A DNA stretch of 36,816 nucleotides, from assembly GCA_001579985.1 (NCBI GenBank), contig LRSR01006526.1:1-36816 (forward strand), given 5' to 3'. Below, piece by piece: positions 1 to 9,500 of the stretch. This DNA is from Hypsibius dujardini. Its lineage: Eukaryota; Tardigrada; Eutardigrada; Parachela; Hypsibiidae. Position numbers and translations under genes: made by a program. Below the pieces are notes generated by a model that worked only from the letters and a program-made list of their open reading frames with translations, made no database searches and was not told where the DNA came from. Position 1 is the first letter of the stretch; every line of letters starts with the position of its first letter.

Positions 1-58
<58 letters not shown>
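1..58. repeat. (TCAA)n tetranucleotide microsatellite
   Basis: About fourteen perfect TCAA copies run from the window edge. Shorter runs of the same unit (CAATCAATC or GATTGATTG) are scattered through the window, mostly in introns and spacers, so this is the longest member of a pervasive background motif. It lies in the intron or 3' region of the Maf-family gene. Confidence 0.95.
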
Positions 59-157
59 TATCGGTCCGCGAAGATCCTAATGGTGACACTCACAATCAAT
101 CAACCCAGCGATAGAACTATAATTTCCACCAATCACTCGAATTCTCAGAATACTCAC

Positions 158-924
158 AGTCTCAACATTCTCGCATTGTCCTCCGGTGATTTGGGCTTTT
201 CGAGAATGTCCGAGCCGGACACGACAACTGTATCTGCTGCTATGACAATGTCCGGCGTCCTTTTCGCATCAAACGGAAATGAAAACGACTCCTGCAACCA
301 ACAGAACAATCAATGGATATGACTGTCACAAACATGCCAACGTATTATTCGAGCCAATCCATCAATCAATCTACAAAAATCACTAGAACCTCATCCATAA
401 TCCTTCGCATTTAACGGCATCCATATTACACACCTCATAATCTTTCCCCGAAGATTTCCAGCGTGACTGACGCAGGGTTGAATTTTTAAGTGCATACTGA
501 ACTTTATTCCTGATATTGGCCAGCACATAGGAGCGAGGGTCGGGGAAATTGCGGTAATCCATATCCTCAACTGACTCGGGAATGGCCAATTGTGAGAGGA
601 ACGGAACTTCCTGAAAAAACAAACCCAGCCAAAGAACTGAGCTGTGCGGCAAAAAAATAAAGAAAACGTAATCTGATTCATCCATCAATCAACGGGCTTG
701 AACAGAAAAGGAAACAGCAAGGATACCGTACCGACATTTATTTACTCCTTCATTCAATCAACCAACAGTTTAGTGCAGTTATGATAAAAAAAGTCATTGA
801 GCCCAAATAATCCATCTATCAATTTACGTACCATTCTGCTGAAAAGTTCCAGGCGACGAGGGGAGCCAGACGCTAATAACACGTCACTTTTGTTCAAAAA
901 CTCCAGTGCTTTGATGATAGACAT
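158..924 (-). CDS. Maf/ASMTL-family nucleotide pyrophosphatase, 5' exons (3' end outside window)
   Basis: Three exons on the minus strand, 924-832, 610-434 and 291-158, join in phase 0/0 and end in phase 2 at a GTGAGT donor. They encode about 134 residues. Exon 1 carries the Maf signature LLASGSPRRLELFSRM near the N-terminus. Exon 2 has the typical middle segment with FPDPRSYV and a lysine-containing helix. Exon 3 carries the second conserved block DIVIAADTVVV followed by EKPKSPEDNARMLR. Maf proteins hydrolyse non-canonical or UTP/dTTP nucleotides to monophosphates and act as house-cleaning enzymes; in animals the domain also forms the N-terminal half of ASMTL. The C-terminal part would lie left of position 1, so a methyltransferase-like fusion cannot be tested here. 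The start chosen is the ATG at 924 because it directly precedes the conserved strand. Confidence 0.9.
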
Positions 925-1010
925 TTTCCTTAAGGATGAAAGACGCGGGAATGCGGAACCGACAAATCGAGACTGAAAGACTTCCAGAAGGCGCTCTAGA
1001 AATGTATAAA

Positions 1011-1600
1011 CGTAAACATTGCAGGAACCAGTGGAAAGTTTTGAGGAACAGGTAAATACTTTGCAAGAACATGTGCAAACTTTGCAGGAACAGGTGAACA
1101 TTTTCAGGAACAAGTGCAAAATTTGCAGGAAAAGGTGCACACTTTGCGGGAACAGATGCAAATTTTGCAGGAACAAGTGAAAACTTTGCAGGAAGAAACA
1201 ATCAATCAACCATTTCTTCCTTTTGTCTGTAAGAGGTGCCAATCGAAAAGTAGTTTTGTAAATGCTGAAGCAAAAAAAAGAAAGATTTTCTTTAAAATTT
1301 TGGAAATTTAATTGAAAATGAAAAGACTGTTTTGACTGCTCGAATATATCAATCAAGCTATTATGAATACTCTTCGTTGCCATTTGTCGAACACGTGCGT
1401 CGTCTGCTTTCGTTTTTTATCCGAATTAAATGCGATTTTGACGTTGCTGAATTAAAACATTGACATCGTTCTTTTAATACTTTATCGTCGGCAATGCGGA
1501 CATATTAGCAAGTCGCCAGGCGACATGCGCAATTACCCTCTGATAATTTCGGCGGTCTACGAAGACTTCATCGTATGAGACGGTTTCCATTTGTTCGGCT
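1011..1600 (+). repeat. Dispersed repeat copy A with 21-bp minisatellite core
   Basis: From about 1020 to 1196 roughly eight degenerate 21-bp units occur, built on TTTGCAGGAACAAGTGCAAA. They are followed by about 400 bp of unique sequence that is clearly repeated at 8960-9500: shared blocks include GTAAGAGGTGCCA, TTTTGTAAATGCTGAA, GACTGTTTTGACTGCTCG and ACTTTATCGTCGG. In one frame the 21-bp unit reads as the heptad LQEQVKT. No terminal repeats, target duplication or transposase gene are visible, so it is probably a non-autonomous element or a decayed fragment. It starts about 90 bp upstream of the Maf gene ATG. Confidence 0.8.
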
Positions 1601-2360
1601 TCATTTTTCCGATACGCTCACGGATTGTATGGAAGCGGACCTTTTCGTATTTTACAATGATTCCCAGAATCCGGTTAGAAGAATGAAGGCATCTTCCACC
1701 GGAACGGTTTCAGTAAGCTAAAAGTTCTACAGCCAAAATACACGTAGAAGGGACTATTTCGGATTTCATGTCAAAAACTAACAAGAAAATTAATTCATGA
1801 GAATCATTGCTGGTATAGTATAAAATCATATTACACTGGAACACTTTATGTATATTCAGTCGCGGCGGGCCAAAAGTATATTTGCTATCCAGAACGAGCA
1901 AATCAAAAATGAAATCAAAGTTAATCCATCAATCAGGTCTCACTGTTTCAGAAAAATAAAACAACTCGAACAAGAAAGTTAACGGAATCGTTTTAACTCA
2001 AAAATTAACAAAAAAAACAGATCAACTTGCAAAAATGTCTCATTACCCAATCTCAGGAACAAAACAATCCCGTGATCATTCTTCAAACCGACGGGTTCAA
2101 AGGGGTTGCACGCCTTTCACATCAGCAGAGGCCGTCTAGAAGAAAAAACATGCAAAAATTTGTTTTATAATAAACATAAACACATATAAAAAAAACTTTA
2201 TAATTTGTGAAACTAAAGACAAACTGTTCTCACATGCGAAGGTCGGTATTTGATTTGACTCTCTGAATGTTTGCCAGATGGTTGATTGGCTCTCATTTAC
2301 TGTCAGAGTTTGTACTCACATGGGGTTTTCCCTTGGTTGTGGGACCGTCACGCTTCCGTT
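1601..2360. other. Intergenic stretch without recognisable gene
   Basis: AT-rich sequence between repeat copy A and the 3' end of the zinc-finger/coiled-coil gene. Short ORFs here have no conserved look and no splice partners that I could join. I see no RNA gene or transposon end in it. Confidence 0.5.
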
Positions 2361-3509
2361 TTAGGTGTCCTGTCCGACCATACCAAGACTCTCCGCTGAG
2401 TCAGTATCGAACGTAACAGGTTGTCCGAGCTGCAAAAATTCAGAAACAAAACCTGATTTGCCCAAAACCTGAACAAAAGCCCATTCCTCGGACCCTCCAG
2501 TGTACTCAATCTTGTCGTTGACTGTACTTACTCTTCTATGTGTCTGTCTGTTTATATATTCGTCTGCCTGTCGAAATGTGTATCTCCCTCCCTCCCTGTT
2601 AGTAGATGTCAAACCGCCGTGTTCCAACAAGATATTTTTCATGGTTTGCAATTCCTCCCGCAACTCAATTTGTCTAGTTCGCAATTCGTTCAGCTGGCCT
2701 TGCTGCCCCTCCACCGTACCGTCTAATCGGGACAGTGTGGGTCCGTGAACCGCTAGCTTACCCAACAGAGCGTTTTCTCTCTGGGCGCCAAGACTGACCG
2801 TCTCGAAGATATCGGCGATATCGACCTTCGCGTCCGCTAGCCCACGCTGAAACGTGTCGACCGACACGAAAACAATAAACATGAAACCGGCACATATAGG
2901 TTTCGACAATATTAATAAACAATAAAATATTGACAATAGAATCTCTAAAAATCAGATACCTTATTCATCAGGAAGCCGCTGTCGCTGTGAAGTTTTTTAA
3001 CATGGCGCTCCCGATTCTTCTCCTTAATTTCTCCCCGGCGGACGGTGCAAATCTTGCAATAATACAAGCCTGTCTCATTATCCAACTCAAAAATGTGTTC
3101 CAAGGCTCCTTGCACGAGCACTTGGGCGGTACGGTGGCGGTGATAACCGGAGCCTCTAAAAGATCATTTTTCTTCTTCTCATTTTAACACGAAAATCAAA
3201 ATAAGTATTGCGAAGGAATATAAGGCCAAAACGGCGGATCAATCAACCAATCAATCGCTCATAACGCTGACGAATCATGGACTCACCTGTCCTCGACTCG
3301 ACATACTACGACATACTACGAAGCGACAAACAAATGCGATTGAAAGAGAATGAAAAAATTAAGTCAGAGTTAGAATTGAACAAAAACCCACCTCTCGCAG
3401 TCGCTGAAACCGCGCGGGCTTCGTCAAACGTGAGACGCCAGACTGAAGAAAGCTCTCCAGAACTTCCTTCAGTTCATCTTTCCGCCGCTCCTTCTCGGCG
3501 CAGAGAGAA
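2361..3509 (-). CDS. Unrecognised gene: zinc-finger-like exon plus coiled coil (5' end uncertain)
   Basis: Five exons can be joined with continuous phase on the minus strand: 3509-3392, a 29-nt exon 3315-3287, 3155-2960, 2846-2532 and 2429-2361 (stop TAA). The order is a charged helical exon rich in Glu/Lys/Arg, then an exon with a C-x2-C-x15-H-x4-H pattern (YYCKIC ... RHVKKLH) that resembles a C2H2-type zinc site, then about 70 residues of heptad-like sequence rich in Leu, Glu, Gln and Arg (predicted coiled coil). I do not recognise the family. Exon 3509-3392 needs an upstream exon, because it begins in mid-codon and has no ATG. The end of the coiled-coil exon, just before the GTAAGT donor at 2531, consists of CAGA-microsatellite-like sequence, and the following intron contains one arm of a miniature transposon, so an earlier donor is also possible. 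Confidence 0.5.
2477..2524. mobile_element. Solo arm of a TA-flanked miniature inverted-repeat element
   Basis: About 48 bp closely match the terminal arm of the complete element at 13688-13852 (shared blocks CAATCTTGTCGTTGACTG and GGACCCTCCAGTG) and end at a TA dinucleotide exactly as that element does. The opposite arm is missing. It sits in the last intron of the zinc-finger/coiled-coil gene. Confidence 0.75.
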
Positions 3510-3648
3510 CTGCTCAAGCAAGAGTGTGTACATTTTGGCTAATATTTGTGATAGTTTTTTGCGGTAATCATTTGCATAGAATATGATAAGTATATTTTTG
3601 GACGAAAAAAAAATCTAGTATTTTATAATCAAAGTTTGAAAAATATCA

Positions 3649-4228
3649 GATTTATACTTTTTTCGGAAATTAATCTCTAAATATACATCAAATTAGCCGA
3701 CTGGCTTCGTACGACCGGTCGTTGATTGTCTGTGGGAAATGACTAATACAGTAGGGTAGTCATGTTTACACCACAAGAGGGTGGTCCGACTTATCGCCAA
3801 AAAAACAGATATTTGTTGCATACGAAAACCTAACGGCTTTTCATCACAAATTTGTAATTTTGCTGGTTATAAGTTGTAAGTGAGTTAACTAGAAATCAGG
3901 CATTCTTTGCCAGCAAATCCAACTTCTTTTCCTCTCGCCTCATTTTGGCAACGGTCCTTGCTTCTTCTTCTTCTGTGTCCGATCGCCGCACGTAGTTGTT
4001 CAGCAGGGTGCGGCTCAGGGTCTTGAAGACCCCCAACCACCATTTCTCGAGCGATATTGTTTTGTTTCCAACAGCTTCCGGGATAAGTCGGACCACCCTC
4101 TTGTGGTGTGAACATGACTATCCTATTGTATTAATCAATTCCCACAGACCATCAACGGCCGGTCGTACGAAGCCAGTCGGCTGATTCGATGCATATTTAG
4201 AGATTAATTTCCGAGAAAAGTATAGATC
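3649..4228. mobile_element. Foldback-type element with 147-bp inverted arms
   Basis: Positions 3649-3795 and 4082-4228 are inverted copies of each other at roughly 85-90 percent identity, including the blocks CCACAAGAGGGTGGTCCGAC and TAATCTCTAAATAT. The 286-bp centre holds a minus-strand ORF (4096-3896) whose last 55 residues look like real coding sequence (mixed hydrophobic segment LEKWWLGVF, then a Glu/Arg/Lys-rich tail, then a stop). No transposase motif is visible and I cannot define a target duplication. It may be a non-autonomous DNA transposon carrying a captured gene fragment. Confidence 0.75.
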
Positions 4229-4371
4229 TTGTGACGTTCGTGTTTGTTGTTGTGATTTGCCTGTCAATATATTAAGGTCGTTTCTCATGTGCCACATATT
4301 GCTCACATGTACTTGTACTGTAATTCCCATGCTGTAGTTCTCGTTCTTGTCTTGTGAGAAAGATGTTTCAG
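4229..4371. other. Spacer between foldback element and LTR element
   Basis: A 143-bp stretch with no coding sequence or repeat that I can identify. The last bases before the LTR do not match those after the 3' LTR. Confidence 0.5.
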
Positions 4372-4626
4372 TGTCAAATGAAGAATGCGCTTGTTTAGAT
4401 TGTTGTCATGTTCGAACGATAAGGATGAGTCTTGAAGCTCGGTTCGAGACTCGACTTCTCGTTCGTATTTAGCTTCTCATTCAGTTTTACTTTCCATCGG
4501 CTTGCTATCTCGGCTTCTCTCAATTTGTTGTGCAAGTAATAATTCCGGAAAGAAGTACTCGTAGTTATTGTGTATCGTAAGGTCAACAGGACTTCTGGGT
4601 TTTCGAAAAGAGAACAGGTCGTCTCA
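4372..4626 (+). repeat. 5' LTR of the Ty3/Gypsy element
   Basis: TG...CA-bounded direct repeat matching 8229-8484 with a handful of substitutions and one short indel. It should contain the promoter and polyadenylation signals; no clear TATA box could be singled out. Confidence 0.9.
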
Positions 4627-4627
4627 C

Positions 4628-4640
4628 TGGTTCCGAAAAG
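4628..4640 (+). promoter_or_regulatory. Candidate primer binding site
   Basis: TGGTTCCGAAAAG starts one base after the 5' LTR. A tRNA primer ending CCA would pair with the leading TGG; which tRNA species matches the remainder is not determined. Confidence 0.6.
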
Positions 4641-4740
4641 TTCTTTGCTTACGTTGTGAGTTTCTGTACCATCAGGATAAACGGCAAAATTTGGACAAAC
4701 TTTACTTGAATTTTTTGTTGGATCTTCGTTCGATATCAAG

Positions 4741-6852
4741 ATGCCGGATCAGACGCCTGCAATCAATCTCGACGCCAAGCAGCTCGCAAAAGAGGTGACG
4801 TCACTAGCAGTGGTGAATGATGTGCGGCCACCGTTGTTCAGTGGTAAGGCGGGGGAGGACGTGACGGCGTGGGTTCGACGATTCGAGACCGTGGCGAAGG
4901 CTCTCGAATGGGACTCAACTCGACAATTGTCACAGGTCGGTGTTTATTTGTCCCTGTTTGCAGCTAGCTGGTACGCGAAGGAGACGCGCGACGGTACTGC
5001 AGCCTTCGCTACCTGGACTCTGTTCAGCGCTGCCATCATCAAACGCTTTGAAGCAGAGGATTACAAGGCCCAGATCAAGCGGGAGCTAAACAATCGAAAA
5101 ATGGTCAAAGGAGAACCGGTGGAGGACTACTTCAACGACGTCCTCACTTTGTGTGACAAGTACGACCGTGAGATGGACGATGATGACATCATCGAGAAGC
5201 TACGTAATGGATTGTACCCGGAGCTAATGTCCCGAGTTTGTATCTCTCACGCAAGTACCCCAATGTCATTTTTGTCTGACATGAAAATGGCGCTCGAACC
5301 TATCCGCCGCGAAAATCGGTTCAGACAAGAAAGAGGTCAATTTGGTCGTTCTGATTCTGATAACGGTTTTCAGAAGTCAGGGGAATTTTCGGGAAAAGTC
5401 AACGGAGGCTACTCTACCCGCACCAACGGAAGTGATCGTTTCGGCGGATACGATGGCAGCCGCGGAAGCCACAGCGGCGGCGGATTCGGACCCGGCGGCA
5501 ACGGCGGCGGTCCCAACTACAATCGCGGCAGCGGCGGAAATAATGGAGGATACGGAAACCAAGGTAGCGGCACCGCTGGTCAAGGCAACGCACCCTCGTC
5601 CATTGGGAACGGGAACAGAAGCGGTCAAGGTGGAACCAGCCCAAGCGTTCGAACAGGAGGGAGCTTCCAGCGTGGAGGAGGAGGTTCCAGCAGAGACCGA
5701 CCCCCTGTAACTTGCTACATTTGTGGTGGACCACACATCCAGCGTCACTGCCCGGAGAACCAGACCGAGGAAGGTCGGGGTGGTGGAAATCATCAAATGC
5801 GAGGCTTAGTGGCCCAAATACCGGAAACGGCCGGCGCGGAGGATTCGACTGCAGAAGAATCGGTACGGGTACTCCACATGCTCTATTCTGATGGAGTGGA
5901 TGACCGCTCTGTCCCCGGAGTGGGCGGGCCTGTTGATTGTAGCGACACGACCGACAGTGAATCCAGCGAAGAAGAAGCCGGAAGTGGTTTTGCCACCGAG
6001 GAGGGCGGAAGTGACCGTAGCTCCGAGAGTGATTCATCAGAAGGTGGCATCGAAATAGTGTGTGAGGCAGATGTGGGAAAGATGCCACTCCCGGAGTCAC
6101 CTAAGCTAACGGCAGATTATTATTATGGAGAGTACTCACCGGAGAGCCCCCCAGAGCTAGAGGCACGTGGGCTAGTAACGACATCCGAGGAGACCAGCAC
6201 ATACAACCCGCCCGGAGGCGTCAATGTGACAACCGAGTCACTTGAAATAATCGAGGAGGTGGAATCAATCCCGATTACGGCAGCGACTGAAGACGTGACT
6301 GATGGCACCAATCTGGCGACCCTAGGTGGTAAGGACCCGATTGCCATAACACGTAATGTACCAGTCATCAATCTCAAACTAAACGGAATGGAGGCGACTG
6401 CCCTTCTTGACACCGGTGCAAGTTTTTTTGTAGTCAACATCAGTTTTGTTCGAGGTCTTGGCGTGACCATCCGCCCGTACAATATGGAAGCACAGCTGGC
6501 GGATAACAGAACGGTTCGGACGGACGGAATTGTGGAGTTACGTTTGGAGGTAGCTGGAGTTTTCGGTCAGGTCCCCTTCTGCATTTTCGGTGATTTTGTT
6601 AGTGGGCGACACGATGCTGTGCTCGGCTGCAACGTGTTGGGATTACCTGAAATATTTTTGGACATTGCAAATAACCAGATTGTTGCCCCACCCTCGGTTT
6701 CCAGTGTAGCCGCGCAGGAGCAGATGTTCCAGCCGATTTCCCAGTACTCGGTGTGTGCCCCACCTCTGAAGTCTTTTGGAATGAAACTTCTCCAGCAGCA
6801 GTGCGGCGGTGACCCAGTTCGAAGACAACAGCTACTCCACATGGCCACCTAG
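4741..6852 (+). pseudogene. Retrotransposon Gag-protease part of the polyprotein
   Basis: The 703-codon frame starts at the ATG 114 bp after the LTR. Residues about 30-200 form a retrotransposon Gag domain (helical, with the WVRRFE and VEDYFNDV blocks), which packages element RNA. Residues about 205-320 are Gly/Ser/Asn-rich. A CCHC zinc knuckle, CYICGGPHIQRHC, follows near residue 325. An acidic Ser/Glu/Asp-rich linker precedes an aspartic protease with the active site LLDTGAS near residue 555 and the downstream LGCNVLG loop. The frame ends at a TAG at 6850-6852, but the same frame resumes directly as reverse transcriptase. That stop could be a disabling mutation or, less likely, a readthrough site; readthrough is normally between Gag and protease, not after protease. 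Confidence 0.9.
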
Positions 6853-8238
6853 GAAAAATCGGATTTGGATTTGTCGGGCTGGGACTACTCTTGGAGTGAA
6901 GTACCTGTCGACACATTCGATTTTTGTGACGAATTAACTGCGGATGGGAGAAAAGCGGTGCGGGCTCTGCTGGTCAAGTACGGCGCACTCTTTCGTACTG
7001 ATGGACGAGAGATGGGCGGGGCGAAGGTAGAGCCGTTCCGTATCACACTTGAACCAGGCACCAAACCAATTTTCAGAAATCAATACCGGCGGCCACCGAA
7101 AGATCAAGAGGAGGTTATGCGTCAGACAAAGGACATGCTGGCGAAGAAGGTGATACGGCCGTCGCGGAGCCCATGGGGATCACCGGTGCATCTTGCACCA
7201 AAAGGGAACGGCAAACGGATGTGCGCCGACATGAGGGCCGTCAACGCGAAAACTATTCCTGACCGTCATCCCCTTCCCCATCTCGACGACTGTCTGCAGA
7301 CCCTGGCCGGAGCACGGTACTTTTCTACAATGGATCTGCAAAGCGGCTTTTGGCAGTGCCCTTTGGATGAGGAATCAAAGCCAATTACGGCCTTCCAGGC
7401 GGGTAATGAATTTTACGAGTACAACGTACTGTTGTTTGGCCTACGGAACGCCCCAAGTTATTTTCAACGGATGATGTCTTAAGTTTTGTCTGGTCTGTTG
7501 TGGGTCAGGACTTTCTGTTTCCTTGATGACGTGGTTATCGGAACGTCGGGTAGTTTACAGGAGCACCTGGATGTTCTGGAACAGATATTACTCCGATTCA
7601 AAGCCTACAACCTGATTCTCAAACCGGAAAAATGTCACTTCGTTGAATAACACGTCAAAGTGCTGGGATTCATTGTTTCACGTACCGGCCTGGAGGCCGA
7701 CGGATTGAAAATCGATGCTGTGAAGAATTTCCCACGACCGAAGAATGCAAAACATGCTCGGAGTTTCGTGGGACTGTGTGTGTATTACAAACGGTTCGTC
7801 AAAGGTTTTTCTGACATGGCGTGTCCATTGAACCGGTTGGCCAAGAAGGACGTGCCATTCCGGTGGGGAGATGAAGAGGAGACAGCATTCCAACGCCTGA
7901 AAGATGCCATGGTCAGTCCCCCTGTTTTGGTTCATTTCAATGTTGACTTGCCAGTTGAAATTCACCCAGATGCTTCGGCGTATGCGATGGGAGTTGTACT
8001 AGTACAACGTGATGACCAAAACCGTGAGCGTGTGATAGCCTATGGCAGTGCGAGCATGAACGCCGCTCAGCGCAACTACAGTACTACACAGCGCGAGTGT
8101 TTGGCTATTGTGTGGACGTGCGAGAAGTACAGATACTACCTGTTGGGAAGAGAGGTGACGTGCTACACCGATCATCACTCCCTCTGTTGGCTGTTCAACT
8201 TCCAGTCACCAAGCAGTTTACTAGTACGTGTCAAGTGA
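6853..8238 (+). pseudogene. Retrotransposon reverse transcriptase and truncated RNase H
   Basis: This continues the Gag-protease frame without a frameshift. It shows Ty3/Gypsy reverse transcriptase blocks in order: the YRRPP template-grip region, SRSPWGSPVHLA, the FSTMDLQSGFWQ block with the first catalytic Asp, FGLRNAPSYFQRMM, the FLDD catalytic pair near 7520, and the thumb. RNase H begins with the Asp-containing IHPDASAYAMGVVL block and AYGSASMNAAQRNYS, and reaches YTDHHSLCWL. It is cut off there by the 3' LTR at 8229. TAA stops at 7480 and 7648 interrupt the frame, the first just before the FLDD motif, so no active enzyme is expected. Integrase is entirely missing. Confidence 0.92.
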
Positions 8239-8484
8239 AGAATGCGCTTGTTTAGATTGTTGTCATGTTCGAACGATAAGGATGAGTCTTGAAGCTCGGT
8301 TCGAGACTCGACTTCTCGTTCGTTTTCTAGCTTCTCATTCAGTTTTACTTTCCATCGGCTTGCTATCTCGGCTTCTCTCAATTTGTTATGCAAGTAATAA
8401 TTCCGGAAAGAAGTACTCGTAGTTATTGTGTATCGTAAGGTCAACAGGACTTCCGGGTTCTCGAAGGGAGAACAGGTCGTCTCA
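8229..8484 (+). repeat. 3' LTR of the Ty3/Gypsy element
   Basis: Direct repeat of 4372-4626 with the same TGTCA start and TCTCA end. RNase H coding sequence abuts its first base, and no purine-rich tract precedes it, which marks the edge of a deletion. Confidence 0.9.
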
Positions 8485-8589
8485 ATCTGATATTATTCAA
8501 ACTTGGGGAGAGAGGGGAAAATCGCTTGGGGCGGCGCTACAAGTGCGCGAAGCTAACGCAGCATTACAGTAATACGTTGATTGATCTAT

Positions 8590-9500
8590 TCGGGCAGTCA
8601 AAACAGTCCTGACATTTTTAATTAGATTTCCAAAATCTCAAAGAAAATGTTTTTGTCCTTTGTTTTTTGTTTGTTTTTGTTTCGTTATTTACTACTTTAT
8701 CGTCGACAATACGGATATCAGCGAATCCATTGATTGAGGTGCTAATAGAAGTTACCTGTTGCATAAAATGTTGATTGATTGAAAATTTCATGTAGTCATG
8801 AACAAGTAGAAGCTTTTTAGGAACAAGTGAAAACTTTGCAGGAACAAGTGCAAACTCTGCAGGAACAAGTGCAAACTGCAAGAACAAGTCTTGCAGGAAC
8901 AAGTGCAAACTTTGCAAGAACAAGTGGAAACTTTGTACGAACAAGTGAAAACTTTGCAGGAAGAAACAATCAATCAACCAATTTTCCTTTTTGTATGTAA
9001 GAGGTGCCAGTCGAAAGGTAATTTAATTTTGTAAATGCTGAAAGAAGGGATGGAAACATTTTCGTTAAAATTTTGTTTATTTCATTGAAAATGTGATGAC
9101 TGTTTTGACTGCTCGAATAGATCAATCAGAGTATTACAGGTATTCTTCGTTGCCATTTGGCGAACTCGTGCGTCCTCTGCTTTCCTCTTTTATCTGAATT
9201 AAAAGCGATTTTGACGTTCGCTGAATTAAAACTTTGAGCTCCTACTTCGTTTTTTACTACTTTATCGTCGGAAATGCTGATATCAGCGAATCCATTGATT
9301 GAGGTGTTCAATTATTGCTGGTAGCAGTTGCATGCTGTATGAAGTGATTGATTGATTGAAAATTTGACCTCGTACCTCGATTTTTACTACTTATCGTCGG
9401 CATTGCGGGCATATCAGCGAATCGTCAGGGGACATTTCTAACTGCCATCTGATCAATTCAGCGGTCTACAAAGACTTCACCGTATAGAATCGTTGACATT
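8590..9500 (+). repeat. Dispersed repeat copy B, compound, with 21-bp minisatellite
   Basis: The segment 8815-9200 parallels 1020-1400: six or seven 21-bp units based on TTGCAGGAACAAGTGCAAAC, then GTAAGAGGTGCCAGTCGAAA and the GACTGTTTTGACTGCTCG block. A module with TACTACTTTATCGTCG and CAGCGAATCCATTGATTGAGG is present at 8690-8780 and again at 9250-9360, with a third partial copy at 9385-9480. The left part therefore looks like a duplicated or rearranged second insertion of the same family. It is non-coding as far as can be seen. Confidence 0.8.

Larger units (their letters stand above)
4372..8484 (+). mobile_element. Ty3/Gypsy LTR retrotransposon, internally deleted and with in-frame stops
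   Basis: Two direct repeats of 255 and 256 bp (4372-4626 and 8229-8484) start TGTCA and end TCTCA, as LTRs do, and differ at only about ten positions. A primer-binding-site-like TGGTTCCGAAAAG begins one base after the 5' LTR. Between them, one reading frame encodes Gag, protease, reverse transcriptase and the first part of RNase H. The frame then runs straight into the 3' LTR with no integrase, no rest of RNase H and no polypurine tract. The flanking bases do not form a target-site duplication. The element is therefore non-autonomous and probably dead, although the similar LTRs suggest a fairly recent origin. Confidence 0.93.

Noticed and set aside
1-58. Telomere-like terminal repeat
   Set aside because: The TCAA unit is not a known telomere repeat and the same unit is scattered as microsatellites in introns throughout the window.
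4441-4456. tRNA gene suggested by GGTTCGAGACT (B-box-like) in the 5' LTR
   Set aside because: No cloverleaf, no A box at the right distance; the same sequence is in the 3' LTR and is part of the repeat.
5342-6100. Ala-rich plus ORF and Arg/Ser-rich minus ORFs inside Gag
   Set aside because: Shadow frames of the Gly/Ser-rich Gag linker.
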